A DNA stretch of 64,000 nucleotides from Telmatactis stephensoni (Eukaryota > Cnidaria > Anthozoa > Actiniaria > Isophelliidae), in the NCBI GenBank assembly GCA_029948255.1, contig JALIZF010001622.1, positions 186,001 through 250,000 on the forward strand. Reading direction: 5' to 3'. The position numbers were made by a program, and so were the translations under genes. How positions within the stretch are numbered: the first letter of the stretch is position 1; each line of letters opens with the position of its first letter. Shown in pieces: positions 53,716-64,000 of this stretch. Under the pieces are notes generated by a model that searched no databases, was not told where the DNA came from, and worked only from the letters and a program-made list of their open reading frames with translations.

Positions 53716-54304
53716 TCAATAAACATATATCAAACTTTGTATCTTTTTTAAACAATACAAAATTATAATGACAAAGTTTAGTTCTTCTGCTGCTGCAGAG
53801 ATACTGGCGATCTTTGGGCTCGAGTTTCCGAGTTTGTGTTCAGAAAAGGCAGAGATTTTCTTCTTCCTCGGCCGTCGATTCTCTGATTCATTTGGTTGCT
53901 TGTCCCTTCCTTGTTGTTGTAAAATCTTGTCTTTGACTTCCGACACCATCTCATTAGACTCAGCAAACTCTACCTCGTTTGAACGAAAATTATATCCACA
54001 TTTATTAACATTCTTTAATATGGCGGTCAAAGCCGGCTAGTATTGTATTGTTTTCAGATTTTCAGGTTCACAATCATGTCCTTCCTTCGTACGCACTTCA
54101 GCGTAAATGAGCTGCAGCGTTTTATCAAGAGTTTGGAGCTCATATCTGCTAGTTTTTGGCTAAATTCTCTCCCATGTGCCCACTTCTCCCACACGTTAAG
54201 CTACGTTTGAGTAAAGACTATTTTTGGGTTTTGTTTTCCTTTCTGCTTCAGCTGTTCAGTTCAATCAGAATTTCGTAAGTCAAAACCAAACGATTGCTCG
54301 CCAT
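53716..54304 (-). pseudogene. KIAA1958-like (DUF3504, Crypton-recombinase-related) gene remnant
   Basis: On the minus strand an ATG at 54304 in AAAGATGGCGAGC context opens MASNRLVLTYEIL, typical of how I recall KIAA1958-like proteins starting. The frame then shifts (EQLKQKGK, later LNVWEKWAHGREFSQKL after a TAG) and shifts again into 54159-53716, which reads LDKTLQLIYAEVRTKEGHDC, EPENLKTIQ, a TAG at 54037-54039, then ALTAILKNVNKCGYNFRS, EVKDKILQQQGRDKQPN and LGNSSPK. The block L-x4-YAEVR-x-K-x-G-x3-EP-x-x-L and the later LGNSSPK fit the N-terminal SAM-like part of the DUF3504 family (related to tyrosine recombinases of Crypton transposons). At least two frameshifts and two stops, and no catalytic domain downstream, make it a truncated relic. 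Family call is from memory. Confidence 0.6.
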
Positions 54305-54309
54305 CTTTG

Positions 54310-55880
54310 TTTTCAAATCTGGTTAAGTGTTCGCATGGCAACTTGACGGAGTTGACAGAGTTTCTGTACTGCAGAAATATACGCGGGGGTTTTTGCTCCT
54401 CTTGTTTGACGTAAAATTGACAAAATAGAATCGATACAAAAACTTTTCAAAAACATCAAGAGTGCGCTCATGACAAACAAAAGCCAACACAAAACAAACA
54501 CAAGTGAACTCATTGACTTTCAACGCCTTGTACTCAGACGAAGGGCTAAGGCTCAAAATAACGTCATTAAGTTATCTCTCTTTTTATACAGTACTACAAG
54601 TTTCCATTCATCGACCCCTTGTTGACTTGAATGCCGACCACATCTCTCATGTGGACGACACATCGCTTTCCCAATTTACCCGGGGTCCTATATATTAGGT
54701 CACATTATTAAGAACAAAATATCTGTACAAGTTTTGATGAGTCGGTTATTGCAAAACTCGGTAGTAATTACTTCAATTACAGTCATTATTAAAACGCGAG
54801 GCTATTATTAATTCGTCAGTACAAACGTATTGTTTTTCATCGTTTAGGCAGCTTTTCATCGCGAAATTACTATATATATATCTCCTTAATACATGGTTGC
54901 TAATAATAATATAATAACCAATTTAATACGAAATCAAATTTAGATATGACGTCAACAAAAACAAAAGTGCCGCTCGAATTATGAAAAGATGACGTCACTA
55001 TTCCAAATAAGGAGAGTCAGCAAGCCGGAAGTAAAATGTCAAACGGGCCATTTTATACTACTTATAGATCTCATGTGACTTAAATCTTTTCTTGTTTCCT
55101 ACTTTTGCAGAGATCACTGAGTGTACGTACGCAGCTATTACAAAACCTTTTGTAGGCGTTTGATGTCTTTCTTAGCAAAATCAGCTCTAAGGTATTTCAA
55201 ATTGTCCTAAAGTCACTATCAGTTCCTTTTGCTATAAGCCGTTAATTGACAAAGCTACCAAAAAGCACGTCCATATCACTCGCCCACGCAGTACAATGGT
55301 TTAAAACGCAAATACGAACCAAGTGAGCTGATCAAAGAGTATGTTTCTACACAGCAACCACAGCTTTTTGCTTTGATCCTCGACAACCAGTGAAAAGATC
55401 TCATTGACACAAAACGTAACCGATACGACAGAAGTAAGTAAGAAAAACATGTTTTTGACTTTTGTAAGATTATAGAGAGTATTTTCATTAGCTCGTTTTT
55501 AAGCTAAGTGCACATTTATTGTTTGAATCGTTAACTTTTAGGAGATCAGTTTCTCGTGATTCCTCTATGATAGCACCAATAGAATTATCAAGATTTTCCC
55601 CTCTTAATGCGAAGTTAAATATATTCCAATGCGCTTAAAAGGACGTAGTTAAAAGATTAGTCGAAGATGGAGCTGTTAAAGCTTAGACCATGCGTCTTTT
55701 CTTCCATAAAATCAACACGATCATTTTTGCTGAGCATTGTCCTAGTTAAAAACAAAAAAAAACGTCCTTGTTTCCAATGTACGGAAATCGCTATCATGCG
55801 GATAGTTCTCTTATAATCGTAATGAATAAATTAAATTTACATTTTCGCTTAAGATAGCAATCCAAAAAAAGGTCGTCGCC
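54310..55880. other. Intergenic stretch, no firm gene
   Basis: Minus-strand frames at 54313-54556 lie just upstream of the KIAA1958-like relic but show no recognisable domain. The remainder is AT-rich. Confidence 0.4.
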
Positions 55881-55883
55881 TCT

Positions 55884-56000
55884 AGAAAATGAACACCTCT
55901 ACAATGCGAACACCTCTACAATGAGAACACCGCGACCACCTCTACAATGTGAACACCTCTACAATGTAAACATCTCTACAATGAGAACACCTCAATAATG
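55884..56000 (+). repeat. CACCTCTACAATG minisatellite
   Basis: About seven 17-bp units close to GAACACCTCTACAATGA, related to the larger array at 56490. Confidence 0.85.
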
Positions 56001-56084
56001 TGGACAGTTTTATTTCAAACTCCGTAAAGCTAAGAGAGCCTCTAACCATAAAATGTAATACAGACACCTCTAATTAAGTCTGGT

Positions 56085-56400
56085 TCACACTAGCAACGTA
56101 ACTATAAGCACAAGCAACAAACACAGACTCAGTAATGTACTGCTCATTAGCAGTGCTTGTCTCTTCACTAGTGACATAAGCATAAGCATAAGCAACATAC
56201 ACAGACTCGGTAATGTACTGCTCATTAGCAGTGCTTGTCTCTTCACTAGTGACATAAGCATAAGCACAAGCAACATACACAGACTCAGTAATGTACTGCT
56301 CATTAGCGGTGTTTGTCTTTTCACTAGTGGCTAGTGACAAAAGCATCAGCACAAGCAACATACACAGATTCAATAATATACTGCTCATTAACAAGTCTTT
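56085..56400 (-). repeat. 78-bp tandem repeat, reverse orientation
   Basis: ATGTACTGCTCATTAGC recurs at about 56135, 56213 and 56291 (78-bp spacing). The unit is the reverse complement of that at 8656-9110. Because 78 is divisible by three, a 26-residue repeated peptide is open, but there is no sign of a gene. Confidence 0.9.
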
Positions 56401-56489
56401 TCAACATCTGTAATGAATGAGATACTGAGTCTGTGTATGTCGCTTCCGCTTATACTTGCGTCGATAGTGCGAATCATGCAGGCTTAATG

Positions 56490-57440
56490 CAGACAGTTCT
56501 ATAATACTCTAGAATACAGACGCCTCTAGAATACAGACACCTCTAGAATACAGACACCTCTATTATACAGACCCGCGCTTTTATTTTACAGAGACGCCTA
56601 GGATACAGACACCTCTAGGATACAGACACCTCTAGAATACAGACACCTCTAGAATACAGACACCTCTAGAATACAGACACTTCTAGAATACAGACACCTC
56701 TAGAATACAGACACCTCTAGAATACAGACACCTCTAGAATACAGACAACTCTAGAATACAGACGCCTCTAGAATACAGACACCTCTAGAATACAGACACC
56801 TCTAGAATACAGACCCGCGCTTTTATTATACAGAGACGTCTAGAATACAGACACCTCTAGAATACAGACACCTCTAGAACACAGACACCTCTAGAACACA
56901 GACACCTCTAGAATACAGACGCCTCTAGAATACAGACACCTCTAGAATACAGACACCTCTAGAATACAGACCCGCGCTTTTATTATACAGAGACGTCTAG
57001 AATACAGAGACGTCTAGAATACAGACACCTCTAGAACACAGACACCTCTAGAACACAGACAACTCTAGAATACAGACACCTCTAGAACACAGACAACTCT
57101 AGAATACAGACACCTCTAGAATACAGACATTTCTAGAATACAGACAACTCTAGAAAACCGACAACTCTATTATACAGACCCGCGCTTTTATTATACAGAG
57201 ACGTCTAGAATACAGAGACGTCTAGAATACAGACACCTCTAGAACACAGACACCTCTAGAACACAGACACCTCTAGAATACAGACAACTCTAGAATACAG
57301 ACACCACTAGAATACAGACAGCTCTAGAATACAGACAAATACAGAGACATTCATAATACAGACACATCTATTATAGAGAACTCTATAATATATACACACT
57401 TCTATAATATAAACTTGTGTAATACAGACATCTCTATAAT
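56490..57440 (+). repeat. 17-bp minisatellite array (ACAGACACCTCTAGAAT)
   Basis: About fifty units with small variants. An interspersed block with CAGACCCGCGCTTTTATTAT recurs at about 56572, 56814, 56971 and 57179, showing segmental amplification of larger blocks. Confidence 0.95.
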
Positions 57441-57794
57441 ACAGATATCTCTAATATAAAACAACTATATGATAAAGACATTTCCTAAAAATACATTCAA
57501 AAAGCCTCAAATCGACTTGCGACAGCCGGTTTTCCATCTATCTGCGTTTCCTCCCGGCGGAGGTATTATGATCTTGTCTGTCTTGTTTTCCGCCCGTCTG
57601 TCTCAATAAGCTAACCAGCAAGTGTGATAAACTAACATAAACACGATAGCGGGGGTCGGATAGCAGTCAGTTCGCAATTAACATGAACAGAACAACACGT
57701 ATGCCATGGTGATAGTTGTGGGTTGAAACAAGAAATGTGGTGAGTTAAGATTTATTCTTTTGTTGTGAAACTGATAAAATTAAGTTAATTTATA

Positions 57795-58030
57795 GAAACT
57801 GGAAAGAGCGAAAGAAAAGAAAATAAAAATAAAAAGAGAGACAAAAAGAAAAGAGGAATTGAGGAGTTTTGAAAGGATGGAAATAAGAACGAAAGGAGAG
57901 AACGAACAAACGAAAGAATAAAAGAAATAAATAAATAAAGCAAAAAAAAACAAAAAACAAAAAAAACAAGAAGAGAGAAAGGACAAATAAGAAAGAAAGA
58001 AAATAAAGAAAACAAACAAACAAACAAACC
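57795..58030. repeat. Purine-rich tract
   Basis: AAGAAAGAAAATAAA-type words and a (CAAA)n end near 58010. The Phe/Leu-rich frames on the minus strand are composition effects. Confidence 0.85.
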
Positions 58031-59655
58031 AACAAATAAACAATAACAACAAACAACTAATAATAAGTGACATAAGTTGAAATATAAAAAGAGCAACGTA
58101 TATTATCAGAATGTCTTCACTTTAAATTAAGACTGGAAAATAACGACAAAATATAGAAAGACCGGACAAAATAAAACCATGCTCCTGATAAAACAAATAA
58201 TAATGGTATACAAATATACAAATGTAGAAAGGAAGGAATATATATACAATTCCACAAAGAGTTGGATTGATTTTTTTATATTTTTAAAACTTGAAGATTT
58301 TGGAAACAAAATTTGTAAAAATCATAAAAGCACAAAAAATCACAAAGTACCAAACGAAAGACTCTTAATAAATTCTAACCAAAAAAGACAACATAGCCAG
58401 TTGTTTACCATCAATTATTCAAGTAAAAAAGGTTATTGTACATAACTTTCCTTGAAACTCAAGAAAGCTCCAGTTATTCTAGAAGAAATATCGCTTCAAA
58501 ATCCGACATTGGAACCCTTAACCAGGTAGATTTGCTGTCTAGAGTTTCTTCTCGAAGCGTTGTAAACATAATTACTAATACAAATACATGACACACAAAT
58601 CGAGTGTTGTGGTGAGGATGAAACGCCCTCGACGAGTGTTTTCCTTTGACCTTAGAATGTTCTATAAACCTACAGATAGACAAGATGTTTGAACAATAGC
58701 GAATAGATAAACCTCTGAATAATATGAGAATATAGTGAAACTTGTGGTGATTTGAATTTATTCACCGCTAGATTTGAAAATGAGCCTGTAATGTCACAGA
58801 CGTTCTTTCATACTGAAGAAGATTCGAGATGTGAAACGCTTACGTGAAATTGCATGTTAAGATAAGAAATCAGAGTCAGCGAGTGAAATTAGTATTATAG
58901 TTAAACTTGGATGGGAGTTCCACAAGGCTCGAGCATTGGACCCTTTGTATGGAAAATCCCCCGTTTAGCTTTTTAATTCGAAGAATCGTTTATCGTTTCT
59001 CGTGTTTTCCTGTTATTAAGTGATACGCATCCCTGCTAAAATTTTGTTTCATAACTTCAGTTTGTTTGTTTTTCTCTGCTTTTCCTTTTTTTTTTCCTTT
59101 CCCGACTGATTTTTCCCAATTCTTAGTTTCTAAAAATCACTGAAAAAGTTTCGATATATGCCATTTTAGCTTCCTTTTTTGAATGTTCCTTTGCCATAAG
59201 TATTTTGTATCTTTTTTATTTCAATTCTTAATCAGAATTGAAATGTCTCTTTTCATGGATCAAATAAGTACGAATTTGATTCCTTTTTAAATCTCTTTCA
59301 GATCCTTTCAGAGAATCTCTTAGAACTTTAAAAAATAAAGTGTTGATCTTATACTAATTTTTGTCGTTTTTGTGCAACGAACTGGAAGACATCAATTTGC
59401 TATCGATATTGTCTTTCTTTCTTTGTTTTTATAGTTACTAAATTAACAATTTAATAGTTTGTCAACAGATGGCTAGGATTATCCGAGATTGTCATAAAGT
59501 TTAACTTTTCTTTTTCCCACTCAGTTCCCACTTAATTTTTCCCCTCTCAAAAAACTACTATTTTTAAGAAGATCAGTTGCTGTCTTTTATGGGGTCCCTC
59601 GTTGAGTAGAAGTATTTTGAGAAACCGCCCTCCCCGACGAAGAACGGAGGCAACA
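58031..59655. other. AT-rich intergenic stretch, no gene seen
   Basis: No splice-bounded or family-like frames. A short hairpin (TTTCAATTCT/AGAATTGAAA) lies near 59220. Confidence 0.45.
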
Positions 59656-59659
59656 ATAC

Positions 59660-59870
59660 TGGGACTAAATTTGCACCATTTTCATGGATTGGAAAATTGG
59701 CGGAAATTAGATGGAAATAAGTTGGAGGTCCAAGTTTCCATAATTTTGCTCAGATCCAACGCAACCTAAGGACATTTTCCCCAACGAATGGAAATTGGTA
59801 TAGGAAATGCGAAGGCGCGCAAAGCATTGGAAATCTGCTTTCCAGCCCATGAAAATGGTCTAGATTTTCC
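59660..59870 (-). repeat. Dispersed repeat, inverse copy of 29980-30135
   Basis: GGAGGTCCAAGTTTCCAT and GGAAATTGGTATAGGAAATG correspond, reverse-complemented, to the copy near 30 kb. Confidence 0.6.
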
Positions 59871-60639
59871 ACTGTAAATCGTACTTTAATACTGAAATTT
59901 AACACTAATTTTTTAATAATATCGTAGTATTGAATTAACCCTACTTAATAACTTCTGAGGAGTAGCTCTAGGGTATATTTACTACGGAGTACGGTCAAGC
60001 AAAAGAAACTGAAGTACAGAGAAGGAATTCCAGTACCCATCACGAGCACTCTTTGATGTTATTTTTGGTATTAAACTATTTTCAACTCGTTCCCATGTTT
60101 GAGCGATCACCTAGCTTGCCACGTTAATTGCGGGCACCGCATGTAGAGCTTGGTGTATACTATGAGCCTTCATTGCGGTGGCTATGTTAATTACTTTTCT
60201 TGAAATCATCTGACCATTTTGCCCAAAATAAACCAAATTAAAAATGGCATCATGCGGTGCTTATGAGGGATGCATGGGGATTTCTTCTCTTAACTCAAGT
60301 TTTCTTGGATCACCTCAAATTGTTATCACTGCTAGCCCTCAAAAAAAAAAAAAAAAAAAGGTAAAATTTCATATGGTTATAAATATTTATAACCAATATG
60401 TTAGAAATAGAAAATAATTTCTAATAATATATAGATATTAAATGTTATCAGATAAACACCTTTTATAAGCGCCAGAAAGGGGCCAAAAACGAAAATCACC
60501 ATATGTAACATTTTAGTATAAGTCTGTCTGCCCGCTCTTCAATTGGGCTTCCTGTGGTAGTCGCTCAGCAACCTACCAGAAGAGGTAATAGGGCGTAAAC
60601 TTATTGAATCAGTCTAGCAACATTTAGTTTAGTTTTCTG

Positions 60640-60945
60640 AGGGAGTCTGTGTTCTAGAGGTGTCTGCCTTTTAGAGAGGTGTCTGAATTCTAGAGGTGTC
60701 TGAATTCTAGAGGTGACTGTATTCTGGTGGTGTCTTGTTCTAGAAATATCTGTATTCTAGAGGTGTCGAATTCTAGAGGTGTCTGTATTCTACAGGTGTC
60801 TGTATTCTAGAGGTGACTGTATTCTAGAGGTGTCTGTATTCTAAAGGTGTCTGTCTTCTAGAGGTGTCTGTATTCTAGAAGTGTCTGTATTCTAGAGGTG
60901 TCTGTATTCTAGAGGTGTCTGTCTTCTAGAATTGCACTTATCTGT
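60640..60945 (-). repeat. 17-bp minisatellite array, reverse orientation
   Basis: About seventeen units of GAGGTGTCTGTATTCTA, the reverse complement of the array at 56490-57440. A short remnant also lies at about 61725-61755. Confidence 0.95.
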
Positions 60946-61416
60946 ATTCTTGTCAAACTGTATCAAAATCGTGCCAGTTGGAAGGTAACGTTTCCGAAAA
61001 ATGTGTGAATCATCCAGAAAGCCATTTGTAATATATTCTATTTACAGAACCTGTACATAGATTGTACGTGTACGATCCCTGCCGAAAAGCGTCGCGACCC
61101 TCAGGAGACGGCAGAAATTTAGGCAATACCGTTTTAGCTTGGAGACGTTTTTCTTAAACCTCATTATATGTCCAATAATCTCATCCGGCCAATACTCCAT
61201 ACACACATATCTCAATAATTCTATACGTAAATTAGAAGTGAAAAATTGGTAAAGATTGTTACAGATAAATTGAACGTGTCAACTCACTTCCCGGCCAGTA
61301 GACTAAAACGTCAAAAAATTTGGGAGGAAGAATTTTAGGAAATGAGATTCTGTCTCGCCCAATGTCTCTTACATTTTAAAACGAGCGCGTATCCACGTCC
61401 GAACATAACTGATAAA

Positions 61417-61680
61417 TTATCGAGATAAATACTAGTGATATTTTATGTGGATTTTATTTAAAATCTTTTATATAAGAAAAGCATGGACAAGCAAACGTTT
61501 ATGTCCGGTTGATAACGTCAATTATCGAGATATATACTAGTGATTTTTTTTGTGGATTTTATTAAAAATCTTTTATAAAAGAAAAGCATGGACAAGCAAA
61601 CGTTTATGTCCGGCTGATAACGTTTATCGCGATCGTTTGTGATATTTTAGGTGGAATATTTGACAATCTTTTATGAAAGA
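61417..61680 (+). repeat. 104-bp tandem duplication with a third diverged copy
   Basis: ATTATCGAGATA(A/T)ATACTAG starts copies at 61417 and 61521; both contain GAAAAGCATGGACAAGCAAA and CGTTTATGTCCGG. A third, decayed copy follows from about 61620. Confidence 0.85.
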
Positions 61681-62980
61681 CATTATCTAAATGGAGCACA
61701 TTGGATCCTCTCTAATACCGTAAGCAGGTGTCCGTATTCTTCAGGTGTCCGTTCTATCGAGTAGAGTACATGGAGACTTACTGTTATTGAGACAGTTGCT
61801 TCAATACTAACAGTTGTTGGTTATAAGAGATGATTGAATGTTGTTTTGTATCAAGTACATTAGTCAATCAATCAATAAAACTACATCAGTATCATTCTTC
61901 TAGCTGGTCACTAGTGGCCCACTAGTTTTGGTCACCATACCACATAATTAGGTAGACTTGTGTTGTATCATGTATCTACATTGTAGAGTTAGTCGTTTGT
62001 ATTAGAGTTGTTTGCATGATAGAGGAACGACGGTTATCCACTTTCTTGCGAGTATTGTAAAGTTCATGCAAAAAACACGGGAGAATTATTGAACGAAATA
62101 CATAGAAAACAAAATAGCAAATATTTCTAATCCCCGGTACACGATTTTTTGTACGAATTTTAAATGTGGCAGATGTGTGCAAGAGTATATGCTTAAAAGA
62201 CAATCATGGGAAAAAATAGTGTCTCCGTGGTGACGAAACGGATGAGATTCTGAGAAAAACAAAGACACCATATCAATTATATGCTGACATCCCGTCTCTT
62301 TGAAACTGGTAAAATCACCATATCAGCGATATCTTTCGAGCTGATGTTGAGTAATATGTTATTTCGAGCTAGTAGAAAAGACTTTCATTTTGTAGAAAAC
62401 GAAAAGAAAAAATTCATTCAGAAGTGTATGCTCTAAATTGGCACCTACGTGTGATGGACATAGGAAGTGAAAAATGCAAAACAAAACAAAATAAGAAAAA
62501 ATGCGTGGGTATTAAATGGAAGCAATTGTAGATGAATGAGAAATTGAGAGGTAAGAGGATGGAAAATGAATACACTGTGAAAATAAAGTCTACATTAAAG
62601 GATTACGAGGAAATAAGAGAATCAAACTTACGTGAAACAGTAACAATATATTTTATGGCGGTTTCCACTTTTGTTTAATGTAATGCCAAGAGACCATATA
62701 ACAGGGTAATATTGATTTTTTTAGCAAAGTAAATACAGACTTTGCCGCACCAATGCGAACGGAGAACAATTTCAAACGACGAAATTGCAGTCAAGTCTCA
62801 TTAAAAGTTTGCATAATTAATTTGGCTTTTATGCGCTTATTTCAATAAAACCTCCAGATATTGAAAAACCTAAAATGGACAATCAAAACTGGCTAACATC
62901 CTGCGAATTTTTCAGTTTGTGATTTCACCTGTCGCATTTCAATTCTCTTGATTCAAATTTTAAATTTCAGATTTCACAGG
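61681..62980. other. AT-rich intergenic stretch, no gene seen
   Basis: No supported frame on either strand. Confidence 0.45.
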
Positions 62981-62984
62981 CGAA

Positions 62985-63135
62985 ATAAGGAGAGAGAGAG
63001 AGAGAGACAGAGACAGAGAGAGAGAGAGAGAGAAAAAAGGAAAATGAAAAGGAAGGGAGTTCGAAAAGTTGAATGGAAGAAGTAATCAAAGAAAGTGAAA
63101 AAAAAAAAAAAAAGAAAAGAAAGGGAAAAGTAGAA
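62985..63135. repeat. (GA)n and A-rich tract
   Basis: GAGAGAGA run at about 62991-63032, then A/G-rich sequence with a poly(A) run near 63098. Confidence 0.9.
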
Positions 63136-64000
63136 TGCAAGAAACAATCAAAGAAGAAGCAACCAACGATCGAATATTCAATCTAGAGCAGTAAACCAGT
63201 TCTAAATAACTTGACCACATGCCGAGACTAATAATTCCACTCTTGGCCTTCCTCCACTTAGCTTGGAGGTGCTTTGCTTGAGGGTTATCTATTTAACGAG
63301 ATTGCTCAGTAAGAGAATTGAATTCACAGAAATCATTTGCTCATTTAGCAGTTAAAAAAATATTTTCACCACCACGCGTAGCATAGTTCTATTAATTTCA
63401 AAATTGTTTTAAAATATGACTTTTTCTGAAAAATGGGAATCGTGAAATCATTTCCCAAATGTGTATTTGTATGTTACGTTCCTGTTATTTTTTTTACGAA
63501 AAATCGGATTGTTATCTGTCTAGGGACATATTGAATTCTCAGCTTGGTACCATGTTGTCCATTGTTCCATTGGTACTAAGATTGTTCATTTCCGAGTCGT
63601 CTAATATATCTACGTCTTTAGAAAGGTGTTTTTATAGACTGGAACCTCCTTAAACGTTCTCAGTCCTTTTATGCTACTAAGCTTTTCCTCAATAGCTTTA
63701 ATTCTGACTCGTATTAGTAAAAATACATTTGCATGAGGTTTTCTTTAAAAATTAATCCACGAAAACTGCCTCTTATATAAAGGCCCCCTACCACGATCAT
63801 AGGTGGAGGCACCCGACTGTCAGTTAACTAATGAATCGCTAAGAACACATTATTGTCGGGTTTTAGGAACTTTGAAAATCATTTTCAGTGCAATAAGTAA
63901 AATGTCATTTAACTATAAACTCCATTAATCAGTTAACTACTTATTTTTAGGTGAAATGTGAGTTAACTGTTTAATCTCCATTGATATTGTCTAGCAGTAT
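63136..64000. other. AT-rich intergenic stretch to window end, no gene seen
   Basis: A 64-codon frame at 63459-63653 has no supporting features. Confidence 0.45.

Noticed and set aside
56074..56394. Repeated 26-residue peptide frame
   Set aside because: Follows from the 78-bp repeat whose length is divisible by three; the same unit in the intron at 8.7 kb is not in a coding context.
55884..57440. CRISPR-like spacing of short repeats
   Set aside because: Units are head-to-tail 17-mers without unique spacers, in an animal genome.

Overview
The window comes from an animal nuclear genome. Genes are split by GT-AG introns, and intergenic and intronic DNA is full of simple repeats, foldback elements (MITEs), a tRNA-derived SINE and minisatellites. 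The style of repeats (hairpin MITEs ending in CGCGCGC blocks, CAGGGGCGGAT- and CAGGGTTCGTAC-ended elements, a CCTGGGAACGAGG foldback, a KIAA1958-like relic) suggests an early-branching marine invertebrate such as a cnidarian or sponge. That assignment is inference from memory of repeat types, not a measured result.

Layout. (1) 533-17556, plus strand: the 3' part of one large gene, an orthologue of PTPN13 (PTP-BAS/PTPL1), a scaffold-type tyrosine phosphatase. Twenty exons join with fully consistent phases into 1518 residues: the end of one PDZ domain, a very long acidic linker, two PDZ domains that match PDZ4 and PDZ5 of the vertebrate protein, one further PDZ domain, a Ser/Pro-rich linker and an intact C-terminal PTP domain. 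The FERM and KIND parts, if present, lie upstream of the window. (2) 17557-19010: 3' UTR and downstream DNA with a CGTGAC-rich repeat and a cluster of four foldback elements. (3) 21248-21834: a possible small three-exon gene for an 80-residue single-pass membrane protein ending in a PDZ-ligand-like tail; not recognised as any known family. (4) 22-53.7 kb: gene-poor, AT-rich DNA with MITEs, (GAAA)n and (TGAC)n tracts, a 91-bp satellite-like array, two SINE copies and one orphan CCAAT/TATA promoter-like site. (5) 53716-54304, minus strand: a broken KIAA1958-like (DUF3504, Crypton-recombinase-related) gene relic. (6) 55.9-61.7 kb: minisatellite arrays in both orientations; then AT-rich DNA to the end.

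Only the PTPN13 gene is firmly supported. The PTP domain keeps all catalytic landmarks and should be active; its PDZ array would position the phosphatase at membrane or cytoskeletal partners. No operon-like or multi-gene system is visible. The most interesting items are the extra PDZ domain next to the phosphatase, the candidate small membrane protein, the decayed KIAA1958-like copy, and the nested, datable MITE insertions.
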